Positions 15,445 to 23,148 of a DNA stretch of 23,789 nucleotides are shown piece after piece. The position numbers were made by a program, and so were the translations under genes. Every line of letters starts with the position of its first letter. Positions within the stretch are counted from its first letter, which is position 1. The notes under the pieces were generated by a model. The model was not told the origin of the DNA. It searched no databases and saw only the letters and a program-made list of their open reading frames with translations. The DNA is taken from positions 1 through 23,789 of the forward strand of contig DATCIR010000229.1 of the NCBI GenBank assembly GCA_036507695.1, read 5' to 3'. Source of the DNA: JAKEGK01 sp036507695. Lineage in GTDB: Bacteria > Pseudomonadota > Gammaproteobacteria > SZUA-152.

Positions 15445-16536
15445 CTAGTTGTTTTGTATCACAATATTGGGAAACTTCGCACTATATTCTTTTGCCCGCA
15501 GCGACAGCTTGGCGGCGGTCCGGCGCGCGATTTCACGATAAATCTGTGAAATGCGGCTTTCCGGGTCAATCGCAACCGTGGGCTGGCCACTATCGACTTC
15601 TTCGCGAATTTTTTTATCCAGGGGCAAGGCGCCCAGAAAATCCACATCGTATTGCTCCGACATGCGCTGACCGCCGCCTTCACCAAAGATATGTTCTTCG
15701 TGACCACACTGGCTGCAAATATGGATACTCATGTTTTCGACAATACCCAGTACGTGCACATCCACTTTTTCAAACATCTTGAGCGCCTTGCGGGCATCCA
15801 GCAAGGCAATGTCCTGCGGCGTGGTTACAATCACCACACCACTCACGGGCACCTTTTGCGCCAAAGTCAGCTGAATATCGCCGGTACCGGGCGGCAGATC
15901 AATGATCAAATAATCTACATCCACCCAGTTGGTATCGTTGAGCAATTGCTCAAGCGCCTGGGTTACCATGGGACCACGCCAAATCATGGGGGTCTCTTCA
16001 TCAATTAAATATCCAATGGACATGGACTGCACCCCATGCCCCATTAAGGGCTCAAGGCTCTTGCCGTCCTTGGAATCCGGCTTTTGATGCACACCCAGCA
16101 TGCGCGGCTGGCTGGGGCCATAAATATCCGCGTCCAGAATCCCGACCCGGGCGCCCTCAGCCTTCAGGGCCATGGCGAGGTTCACTGCCGTGGTGGACTT
16201 GCCCACACCGCCCTTACCGGACGCGATGGCGATAATATTTCTCACCTGGTTAATGGGTTTGACGCCTTTCTGGGTGGCATGTGTTTCGATCTTGGTGCTG
16301 ATGTTGACAGTAACATCGGATGCCCCGCCCACGGCGGTAATTAGTTCCTTAAGTTTTGCCGCCAACGTCGCGTGATACCCTTGCGCCGGAAATCCCAATA
16401 CCACATCCACGTTGACCTTGCCGTTATCGACAGCAATATTCTTGATCGACTTAGCGGTAACGAGATCGGATTCCAAATAGGGATCAATATATTGTTTGAT
16501 CGCCGCCTGAACCTGGTCACGTGAAATGCTGGACAT
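15445..16536 (-). CDS. apbC: Mrp/ApbC iron-sulfur cluster carrier ATPase
   Basis: ApbC/Mrp proteins (P-loop, NBP35 family) bind and transfer [4Fe-4S] clusters to target enzymes. The 363-residue product has an N-terminal DUF59/MIP18-like domain (about 5-85). The ATPase domain starts with the deviant Walker A GKGGVGKST (107-115), followed by DADIYGPSQPRM (135-146) and IDLPPGTGD (212-220). The cluster-binding pair C274-x-x-C277 (HICSQCGHE) is present. The ATG at 16534-16536 has AAGGAG eight bases upstream, a strong site. It is divergent from metG and upstream of dcd. Fe-S proteins such as the class I fumarase and the Rsx subunits encoded nearby are plausible clients, by inference only. Confidence 0.95.
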   Translation of the reverse strand: MSSISRDQVQAAIKQYIDPYLESDLVTAKSIKNIAVDNGKVNVDVVLGFPAQGYHATLAAKLKELITAVGGASDVTVNISTKIETHATQKGVKPINQVRNIIAIASGKGGVGKSTTAVNLAMALKAEGARVGILDADIYGPSQPRMLGVHQKPDSKDGKSLEPLMGHGVQSMSIGYLIDEETPMIWRGPMVTQALEQLLNDTNWVDVDYLIIDLPPGTGDIQLTLAQKVPVSGVVIVTTPQDIALLDARKALKMFEKVDVHVLGIVENMSIHICSQCGHEEHIFGEGGGQRMSEQYDVDFLGALPLDKKIREEVDSGQPTVAIDPESRISQIYREIARRTAAKLSLRAKEYSAKFPNIVIQNN

Positions 16537-16700
16537 TGCAATACTCCTTGATATTAACCGATAGTTGAGCCGTTTAATGTTCTTGGATAATCCGCAAAAC
16601 TATTGTTTATAAACTTGTACTTGGTTCGTCATCGCGCACACCACCTGTGTGGCTCTCTTAATCCTGCCAGTGACTAGCGCGGCATACATTACAAGCAATG

Positions 16701-16786
16701 ATTACTCACTATTTATTACCCATCACGCTGGATCGCGCGTCGGCGCACAGCAAAAGCCCGAACACCCACCCCGGTAAGTGAGTAAT
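16701..16786. repeat. 10-bp inverted repeat pair upstream of metG
   Basis: ATTACTCACT (16701-16710) is repeated as its exact reverse complement AGTGAGTAAT at 16777-16786, with 66 bases between. The right arm lies five bases before the GGGGACAAGTTT element, suggesting the two belong to the same decayed repeat unit. Confidence 0.6.
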
Positions 16787-16791
16787 AAAAT

Positions 16792-16803
16792 GGGGACAAG
16801 TTT
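16792..16803. repeat. GGGGACAAGTTT, left copy of an inverted pair around metG
   Basis: GGGGACAAGTTT at 16792-16803 has its exact reverse complement AAACTTGTCCCC at 19087-19098, on the other side of metG. The core GGGGACA also occurs twice at 6217-6240. Confidence 0.65.
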
Positions 16804-16835
16804 ACAGGATTTAAACCCTTAACGTAATATTCTTG

Positions 16836-16841
16836 TATAAT
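16836..16841 (+). promoter_or_regulatory. Candidate -10 element of the metG promoter
   Basis: A perfect TATAAT preceded by TTG. No -35 hexamer is found at 16-18 bases, so the element stands alone. If used, transcription would begin near 16848 and give a leader of about 160 bases before metG. Confidence 0.35.
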
Positions 16842-17006
16842 CATACAGCTGCCCGGGTTGGACACGGCACGCAGCGAATGCTCAACCGATTGATAAACAT
16901 AACTACAGGCAGCGGGCGTTTAATGACAGGCGTTTACTACGCTATCGCTCCCGCGGTAATTCTTTAGGTTTTTAACAGTATTGTTAACCGCTTAATCGAC
17001 AAGTGC

Positions 17007-19049
17007 ATGACACAACATTCTAAAAGAAAAATGCTGGTAACCAGCGCCCTGCCCTATGCCAACGGTGCGATTCATCTCGGCCATATGGTGGAATATATTC
17101 AAACGGACATCTGGGTGCGCCATCAAAAAATGCAGGGTATCCAATGCACTTATGTGTGCGCCGATGACGCCCATGGCACGCCCATTATGCTGCGCGCCCA
17201 AGCGGAAAACATTAGCCCAGAAGAGCTAGTAGCCCGGGTGCGCAAGGAACACGAAGCCGATTTCGCGGATTTTTTCGTGGCCTTCGACAATTATTACACC
17301 ACCCACTCCGATGAAAACCGTGAACTTGCCGAGACCATTTATTCCCGCCTGAAACACAACGGCCATATCAGCTCCAGGGTTATTACCCAATTATACGACC
17401 CGGTAAAAAACATGTTTTTGCCGGACCGCTTTGTCAAAGGCACCTGTCCCAAGTGCAAAGCGGAAGACCAGTACGGTGATAATTGCGAAGTGTGCGGCAG
17501 CACCTACAGTCCGACGGATTTAATTAATCCCAAATCCGCGGTATCCGGCGCCACGCCGATTGAAAAAGAATCCGAGCATTTCTTTTTCAAACTGCCGGAT
17601 TTTGAAGCCATGCTAAAAACCTGGCTGCATGCCGGGCATTTACAGGATGAAATCGCCAATAAACTGGATGAGTGGTTCGCCGTTGGCTTGCAGGAATGGG
17701 ACATCTCCCGCGACAGTCCTTATTTTGGTTTTGAAATTCCGGATGCGCCCGGAAAATATTTTTATGTCTGGCTCGATGCGCCCATGGGTTATTTCGCCAG
17801 TTTTAAAAACCTGTGCGGCAAGCGGGATGACCTGGATTTCAATGAATACCTGAAACCGGATACCACGACCGAGCTTTACCACTTTATAGGTAAAGACATT
17901 ATCCGGTTTCACGCGCTATTCTGGCCGGCAGTATTAGCCGGTTCCGGTTACCGCACACCGACGGCGGTATATGCGCATGGTTTCCTGACTATTAACGGGC
18001 AAAAAATGTCGAAGTCACGCGGCACTTTTATAAACGCACGCAATTATCTCGATCATTTGAATCCGGAATACCTGCGCTACTATTTCGCCACCAAGTTAAG
18101 CAGCCGCATTGATGACCTGGATTTGAACCTGGACGATTTCGCGCTGCGGGTCAATGCCGACCTCGTTGGCAAGGTGGTCAATATTGCCAGCCGCTGCGCC
18201 GGCTTTATTAATACGCGTTTCGGCAATACCCTGTCGGTTGAGCTCAGCCACGCGGCGCTATACCAGTCATTCGTTGCTGCCGGCCAAGGCATCATTGAAT
18301 TATACGAGGCGCGGGAATTTAGCCAGGCCATGCGGGAAATCATGGCGCTGGCCGACAAGGCCAACCAGTTTATTGACGAGCAAAAACCCTGGGTATTAGC
18401 CAAAGAACCCGGAAAGGAACCAGCGGTGCAGGACGTTTGCAGCACCGGGCTTAATCTGTTCAAGGTATTAATCACCTATTTAAAACCCGTATTACCGGTT
18501 ATGGCGCGTAACGTGGAAGATTTTTTAAATATTGAACCGCTGAGCTGGAGCAATTATCAGCCGCCGTTAACGGGCCATAAGATTAACAAGTTCACACCGT
18601 TAATGACCCGCGTTGAAGCAGAAAAAATCGACGCCATGTTAAGTGACGCCGCCAGACAGACCGCGGCTGTCAAGCCCCCATCAAACCAACGCGCAACAGG
18701 ATCAAGCATGGAACCGATTGCCGACACCATACAATATGAGGATTTCGCCAAGCTGGATTTGCGCGTCGCGAAAATCGTGGATGCCAAGGCCGTGGAAGGC
18801 GCGGATAAACTGTTGCAGTTAACGCTGGATCTCGGCGGCGAGACCCGCAACGTGTTTGCCGGCATCAAGTCCGCCTATAGTCCGGAAGACCTGATTGGCC
18901 GGCATACCGTCATGGTCGCCAACCTGGCGCCGCGTAAAATGCGCTTTGGCGTATCCGAAGGCATGGTATTGGCGGCCGGCCCGGGCGGAAAAGAACTCTG
19001 GATTTTACAACCCGATCCGGGCGCGCAACCCGGGATGCGCGTAAAGTAG
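17007..19049 (+). CDS. metG: Methionyl-tRNA synthetase
   Basis: MetG charges tRNA-Met in the cytoplasm. The 680-residue product is the long dimeric form. The class I motifs are HLGH (23-26) and KMSKS (333-337). A zinc knuckle carries C147, C150, C160 and C163 (GTCPKCK ... NCEVCGS). The anticodon-binding helical region follows at about 390-540. The C-terminal EMAP/Trbp-like tRNA-binding domain spans about 580-680 (FAKLDLRVAKIVDAK ... GIKSAYSPEDLIGRHTVMV). A short polar linker with QTAAVKPPSNQRATGSS joins the parts. The ATG at 17007 has only a weak ribosome site. It is divergent from apbC and 115 bases before rsxA, and is flanked by an inverted GGGGACAAGTTT pair. Confidence 0.97.
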   Translation: MTQHSKRKMLVTSALPYANGAIHLGHMVEYIQTDIWVRHQKMQGIQCTYVCADDAHGTPIMLRAQAENISPEELVARVRKEHEADFADFFVAFDNYYTTHSDENRELAETIYSRLKHNGHISSRVITQLYDPVKNMFLPDRFVKGTCPKCKAEDQYGDNCEVCGSTYSPTDLINPKSAVSGATPIEKESEHFFFKLPDFEAMLKTWLHAGHLQDEIANKLDEWFAVGLQEWDISRDSPYFGFEIPDAPGKYFYVWLDAPMGYFASFKNLCGKRDDLDFNEYLKPDTTTELYHFIGKDIIRFHALFWPAVLAGSGYRTPTAVYAHGFLTINGQKMSKSRGTFINARNYLDHLNPEYLRYYFATKLSSRIDDLDLNLDDFALRVNADLVGKVVNIASRCAGFINTRFGNTLSVELSHAALYQSFVAAGQGIIELYEAREFSQAMREIMALADKANQFIDEQKPWVLAKEPGKEPAVQDVCSTGLNLFKVLITYLKPVLPVMARNVEDFLNIEPLSWSNYQPPLTGHKINKFTPLMTRVEAEKIDAMLSDAARQTAAVKPPSNQRATGSSMEPIADTIQYEDFAKLDLRVAKIVDAKAVEGADKLLQLTLDLGGETRNVFAGIKSAYSPEDLIGRHTVMVANLAPRKMRFGVSEGMVLAAGPGGKELWILQPDPGAQPGMRVK

Positions 19050-19086
19050 CGCTGGTGGCTACGGATAGCGGCAAAAAAGTGACGGC

Positions 19087-19098
19087 AAACTTGTCCCC
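19087..19098. repeat. AAACTTGTCCCC, right copy of the inverted pair around metG
   Basis: Exact reverse complement of the element at 16792-16803. Here it forms the loop between five-base arms ACGGC and GCCGT (19082-19103). It lies in the 115-base gap between metG and rsxA. Confidence 0.65.
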
Positions 19099-19164
19099 GC
19101 CGTGTAACAATCCGCTTCCATCAGCGCTATCGCTTAGGGTTTATGGATATTCACCATCAATGAC

Positions 19165-19740
19165 ATGAAAGAATATTTCCTGATACTGCTATCAACGGTG
19201 CTGGTCAACAACTTTGTGTTGGTGCAGTTCCTGGGCTTATGCCCGTTCATGGGCGTATCCCGCAAGCTGGAAACGGCGACCGGCATGGCGCTCGCCACCA
19301 CCTTCGTATTAACCTTGTCCGCGGCGTGCAGTTACCTGGTTAACGCCTACATCCTGGAGCCGCTGGATATCGTTTATCTGCGCACGATCACGTTCATCCT
19401 GGTGATTGCGGTAGTGGTGCAGTTGACGGAAATGTTCGTCCATAAAACCAGCCCGATCCTGTACCGGGTCTTGGGCATTTTTCTGCCGCTCATCACCACC
19501 AACTGCGCCGTGCTCGGCGTCGCGCTATTGAATATTCGTCACAACCACTCTTTCATGGAATCGCTGATTTATGGCTTCGGCGCCTCGGTGGGTTTTTCTC
19601 TGGTGCTGATTTTATTTGCCGCCATGCGGGAACGCATCACGGTCAGCGATGTGCCGGAAACCTTCAAGGGTCCGGCCATCGCACTGGTGACCGCCGGCCT
19701 GATGTCACTGGCATTCATGGGTTTCTCGGGACTGGATTAA
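19165..19740 (+). CDS. rsxA: RsxA/RnfA, membrane subunit of the Rnf electron-transport complex
   Basis: RsxA is an integral inner-membrane subunit of the Rnf/Rsx complex. The complex moves electrons between ferredoxin and NAD, coupled to ion movement, and in E. coli keeps SoxR reduced. The 191-residue protein has six hydrophobic segments and begins MKEYFLILLSTVLVNNFVLV, then QFLGLCPFMGVS, a hallmark of RnfA. The ITTNCAVLGVALL segment (about 110-122) contains the second conserved Cys. Length equals the family norm of about 190. A second ATG five bases upstream is out of frame. The stop TAA overlaps the ATG of rsxB as TAATG, implying coupled translation. It heads the rsxABCDG operon. Confidence 0.97.
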   Translation: MKEYFLILLSTVLVNNFVLVQFLGLCPFMGVSRKLETATGMALATTFVLTLSAACSYLVNAYILEPLDIVYLRTITFILVIAVVVQLTEMFVHKTSPILYRVLGIFLPLITTNCAVLGVALLNIRHNHSFMESLIYGFGASVGFSLVLILFAAMRERITVSDVPETFKGPAIALVTAGLMSLAFMGFSGLD

Positions 19741-20384
19741 TGCTCACTGCGATCATTGCACTCGCCGTTCTTGCCGTGATTTTCGGCCTGGCGCTGGGAT
19801 ACGCCGCCGTTCGCTTCAAGGTGGAGGGCGATCCATTGGTGGAAAAAATCGATGCGCTGTTGCCGCAGACCCAATGCGGCCAGTGCACCTATCCCGGCTG
19901 CCGGCCCTATGCGGAAGCCATCGCCAAAGGCGAAGCGGATATTAACCAGTGTCCGCCGGGCGGTGAAACCACCATTATCGCGCTAGCGGATTTACTGGGG
20001 CGCGACCCCAAACCACTGAACCCTGAGCACGGCGAAGAAAAAGCCAAACGGGTTGCGGTGATAGACGAAGAAATCTGCATTGGCTGCACGCTCTGCATCC
20101 AGGCATGCCCGGTCGACGCCATATTGGGCGCGCCCAAGTTAATGCACACCATCATAGAAGATGAATGCACCGGCTGTGATTTGTGCGTGCCACCCTGCCC
20201 GGTGGATTGCATTGACATGGTGGAGATCAAGCCTACCCCGGACAACTGGGTCTGGGATTTTCCCAACAAGTTACCGAATCAGCTGGCGGCACTGGCGAAT
20301 CGCGTCTCTGCCGCCGGCACCGGCGGCTTCCGGGACACATCCAAACACGATGCGGCCGCGAAAAAAACGGGGGCCGGAGCGTGA
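19740..20384 (+). CDS. rsxB: RsxB/RnfB, multi-cluster iron-sulfur subunit
   Basis: RsxB relays electrons through iron-sulfur clusters on the cytoplasmic face. The 214-residue product has one N-terminal membrane anchor (about 3-24). A 4Fe-4S motif of the RnfB type follows with C46, C49, C54 and C71. Two ferredoxin motifs carry C113/C116/C119/C123 (CIGCTLCIQACP) and C143/C146/C149/C153 (CTGCDLCVPPCP). All twelve ligands are present. A short Ala/Lys tail follows residue 180. The start ATG overlaps the rsxA stop. Its TGA overlaps the ATG of rsxC as TGATG. Confidence 0.97.
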   Translation: MLTAIIALAVLAVIFGLALGYAAVRFKVEGDPLVEKIDALLPQTQCGQCTYPGCRPYAEAIAKGEADINQCPPGGETTIIALADLLGRDPKPLNPEHGEEKAKRVAVIDEEICIGCTLCIQACPVDAILGAPKLMHTIIEDECTGCDLCVPPCPVDCIDMVEIKPTPDNWVWDFPNKLPNQLAALANRVSAAGTGGFRDTSKHDAAAKKTGAGA

Positions 20385-22030
20385 TGCGGCGCCTGTACAA
20401 TTTTCCCGGCGGCGTGCGCCCCAAGGAACACAAACGCGAGTCCACAGCGGCGCCGGTCGCGCGCGCGCAATTGCCGGATAAAATCATCCTGCCACTGCAT
20501 CAGCATATCGGCGTGCCGGCCAAACCCGTTGTCAATGCCGGGGACCGCGTGCTTAAAGGCCAGCTGGTCGCGGAAGCCGGCAATAACATCAGCGCGCCGA
20601 TTCATGCATCGACATCGGGAACCGTGCTGGCTATCGAGGATCACGCGATTCCGCACGCCTCGGGACTGCCGGCGCCTTGCATTATTATTCATACCGACGG
20701 CAAGGATGAAGCGATTATCGGTTATGGTAAACCGCGCGATGCCGGCATTTTAACACCCGAACAGCTTCGCCACGCCATAAAGCAAGCCGGCATCGTCGGA
20801 CTGGGCGGCGCCGGATTTCCCACATACCTTAAACTAGCCAACGAAGGCAAGAAGGTCGGCACGCTGATTCTGAACGGCGTCGAATGCGAGCCTTACATCA
20901 CCTGCGACCAGATGCTGATGCGCGACCACCCCATAGATATCATTATGGGCTTGATGATCATGCAACGCGCCCTGGGCATCAACCGCGCTATTGTTGCGAT
21001 CGAGAACAATAAACCCAAAGAACTGGAGCTGATGCAGGAAGCGATTTACGAAGTTGGAACACCTGACATTGAACTGGTCCAGGTACCTACCGTCTATCCC
21101 GCGGGTGGCGAAAAACAATTGATCCAGATCCTCACCGGCAAGGAAGTGCCCAGCCAGGGACTGCCCATGGACATTGGAATCGTATGCCACAACGTCGGCA
21201 CGGCATACGCCATCACCCGCGCTATCGAACACAATGAGCCGTTGATTTCCCGCTATATTACCGTTGCCGGCAGCGTCGCAAAAGCGCAGGTATTGCATGT
21301 TCTCGTCGGCACTCCGGTCAGCCACCTGATTGAACAATGCGGAGGCAACCGTAAAACCTTAAGCCGCGTGATAATGGGCGGCCCCATGATGGGCTTTGCA
21401 CTGCTTGACGATGAAGTGCCGGTGGTAAAAACCACTAATTGCATTCTGGTGAATTCGGTGGTCAGCGATGTGCCGCTGCCCTCGCGCGGGGACTTTGCCT
21501 TGCCCTGCATCCGTTGCGGCGCCTGCGCGGAAGCCTGCCCGGCCGGCCTGCTGCCGCAGCAATTATACTGGTATGCGCACGCCAAGGATTTCGATAAAGT
21601 GCAGGACTATAACCTGTTTGATTGCATCGAATGCGGTTGCTGCGACTTCGTGTGCCCCAGCCAGATTCCCCTGGTGCAGTATTACCGTTACGCCAAAAGC
21701 GCCATCTGGCAGCAGGAAAAAGAAAAAGTCGTTGCCGATATTTCACGGCAGCGGCACGAATTCCACAAATTCCGCCAGGAACGTGAAAAACACGAGCGGG
21801 AACTGCGCCACAAGCAAAAACGCCAGGTGGTGGAAGGTCAAAGCACGCAAGATGACAAGAAATCGGCCATACAAGCCGCCATGGAACGGGTGCGGAAAAA
21901 ACACGAGCACAGTGAGGTATCCCCCAAAAACATTGACAACCTGACTGAACAGCAACAAAAGCTGATCGAAGAAGTTGAAGCACGGCGCAAAAAGAAACTC
22001 GAAGAAATTAAACCGGAAAACAACCAATAA
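20384..22030 (+). CDS. rsxC: RsxC/RnfC, NADH/FMN and iron-sulfur subunit
   Basis: RsxC is the peripheral subunit expected to interact with NAD(H), related to NuoF. From the ATG at 20384 the product is 548 residues; a GTG one codon earlier is also in frame. The NuoF-like glycine-rich segment GLGGAGFPTYLK lies near 139-150 and NGVECEPYITCDQ near 164-176. Two ferredoxin motifs carry C375/C378/C381/C385 and C414/C417/C420/C424. The tail from about 445 is a highly charged Lys/Glu/Arg/Gln helical region, probably a coiled coil. It is much shorter than the repetitive tail of E. coli RsxC (about 740 residues in all). The next gene starts 27 bases later. Confidence 0.96.
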   Translation: MRRLYNFPGGVRPKEHKRESTAAPVARAQLPDKIILPLHQHIGVPAKPVVNAGDRVLKGQLVAEAGNNISAPIHASTSGTVLAIEDHAIPHASGLPAPCIIIHTDGKDEAIIGYGKPRDAGILTPEQLRHAIKQAGIVGLGGAGFPTYLKLANEGKKVGTLILNGVECEPYITCDQMLMRDHPIDIIMGLMIMQRALGINRAIVAIENNKPKELELMQEAIYEVGTPDIELVQVPTVYPAGGEKQLIQILTGKEVPSQGLPMDIGIVCHNVGTAYAITRAIEHNEPLISRYITVAGSVAKAQVLHVLVGTPVSHLIEQCGGNRKTLSRVIMGGPMMGFALLDDEVPVVKTTNCILVNSVVSDVPLPSRGDFALPCIRCGACAEACPAGLLPQQLYWYAHAKDFDKVQDYNLFDCIECGCCDFVCPSQIPLVQYYRYAKSAIWQQEKEKVVADISRQRHEFHKFRQEREKHERELRHKQKRQVVEGQSTQDDKKSAIQAAMERVRKKHEHSEVSPKNIDNLTEQQQKLIEEVEARRKKKLEEIKPENNQ

Positions 22031-22057
22031 CACCCACCAACCTGACCCGGATTAACC

Positions 22058-23095
22058 ATGCTATTAAAAACCTCCACCTCGCCGCATGTCCACGGTGACA
22101 CCACGGTCAGAAAAATGATGGTGCGCGTGTTGCTGGCATTGCTGCCCGCGATGGTTGCCTATTGCTGGTATTTTGGCTGGGGTTTGCTGATTAACATCAC
22201 CATCGCTGTTGCTACTGCACTGGGTTGTGAATATCTGATGTTAAAACTCCGCCAGCGTCCGGTGAATCCGTTTTTAAGCGATGGCAGCGTGGTGGTTACC
22301 GCCGTGCTGTTGGCGTTTTGCCTGCCACCATTAGCGCCCTGGTGGTTAATCATATTAGGCACCGGCTTCGCGGTGGTTATCGCCAAACACTTATATGGCG
22401 GGCTGGGTTACAACCCGTTTAATCCCGCGATGGCGGGTTATGTGGTCTTGTTGATTTCCTTCCCCAAGGAAATGACCGTCTGGTTACCGCCATTTATACT
22501 GTCCGAGCTGAATTTCTCCTTGATTGATACACTCAACGCGGTTTTTATCGGCGTATACCCCGCCGGTTTCACACTGGATGCGCTGACGGCCGCGACACCG
22601 CTGGATCTGGTCAAGACCCAACTGAGTATCGACGTTACCATCGCGGAAACAAAAAACGCCTACGCTATCTTCGGTGATTTTGGCGGCCTTGGATGGGAAT
22701 GGATCGGCAACTGGGTATTTTTAGGCGGTGTCTGGCTGATTTACAAAAAAGTCATCAGCTGGCATATACCGGTGGCGGTATTGGCTAGCCTGTTCACCAT
22801 TGCGCTGGTCTTTTACCTGAAAGATGCGGACCATTACGCTTCACCGATGTTTCACGTGTTCAGCGGCGCCGCCATGCTGGGCGCGTTTTTTATCGCCACC
22901 GATCCCGTCAGCGCGGCAACCACCCCAATGGGACGTATTGTATATGGCATCGGTATCGGCATTCTGACTTATGTGATCCGCGTTTGGGGCGGCTATCCGG
23001 ATGGCATCGGGTTCGCGGTATTGTTAATGAATCTCGCGGCGCCGACCATCGACTACTACACGCAACCGCGCGTGTATGGACATAAACGGAGTTAG
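22058..23095 (+). CDS. rsxD: RsxD/RnfD, membrane subunit with covalent FMN
   Basis: RsxD is a polytopic inner-membrane subunit related to NqrB. The 345-residue product has about nine or ten hydrophobic segments and the family sequences GGLGYNPFNPAMAGYVVL (about 114-131) and VFSGAAMLGAFFIATDPVSA. The threonine expected to carry FMN by a phosphoester bond is T180 in LTAATPLD. Between about 186 and 225 is a polar loop. The ATG at 22058 has a weak ribosome site. The stop TAG lies just before a 16-codon mini-ORF that precedes rsxG. Confidence 0.95.
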   Translation: MLLKTSTSPHVHGDTTVRKMMVRVLLALLPAMVAYCWYFGWGLLINITIAVATALGCEYLMLKLRQRPVNPFLSDGSVVVTAVLLAFCLPPLAPWWLIILGTGFAVVIAKHLYGGLGYNPFNPAMAGYVVLLISFPKEMTVWLPPFILSELNFSLIDTLNAVFIGVYPAGFTLDALTAATPLDLVKTQLSIDVTIAETKNAYAIFGDFGGLGWEWIGNWVFLGGVWLIYKKVISWHIPVAVLASLFTIALVFYLKDADHYASPMFHVFSGAAMLGAFFIATDPVSAATTPMGRIVYGIGIGILTYVIRVWGGYPDGIGFAVLLMNLAAPTIDYYTQPRVYGHKRS

Positions 23096-23097
23096 CT

Positions 23098-23148
23098 GTG
23101 AACCTGGAAACCTCAGTTGACCGCATATTGGAGAGCATAAGGCGGTGA
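23098..23148 (+). CDS. Possible 16-codon leader ORF between rsxD and rsxG
   Basis: A GTG at 23098 follows GGAG by six bases. The frame runs 16 codons (VNLETSVDRILESIRR in one-letter code) to a TGA at 23146-23148, which overlaps the GTG of rsxG as GTGA. It may be translated to couple rsxG to rsxD. It may instead be the original rsxG N-terminus displaced by a frame change, since ILESIRR resembles some RnfG starts. It is too short to judge by composition. Confidence 0.35.
   Translation: MNLETSVDRILESIRR

Larger units (their letters stand above)
16537..17006. other. 470-base divergent region between apbC and metG
   Basis: I see no credible gene here. The region has the palindrome GTTTATAAAC (16605-16614), a 10-bp inverted repeat (16701-16786) and a GGGGACAAGTTT copy (16792-16803). 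A TATAAT at 16836-16841 could drive metG. The last 160 bases would then form a long metG leader. GGCGTTTA occurs twice in that leader around 16915-16936. No T-box or known riboswitch pattern was recognised. Confidence 0.55.

Noticed and set aside
15251..15448. Plus-strand frame encoding VKPVLVKP repeats
   Set aside because: It is a reading of the 15-bp tandem repeat in the dcd leader; start and flanks overlap dcd and apbC antisense.
19047..19129. TAGCGCTG/CAGCGCTA arms as a metG terminator
   Set aside because: The arms are 67 bases apart, the core AGCGCT is itself a palindrome, and no T-run follows.
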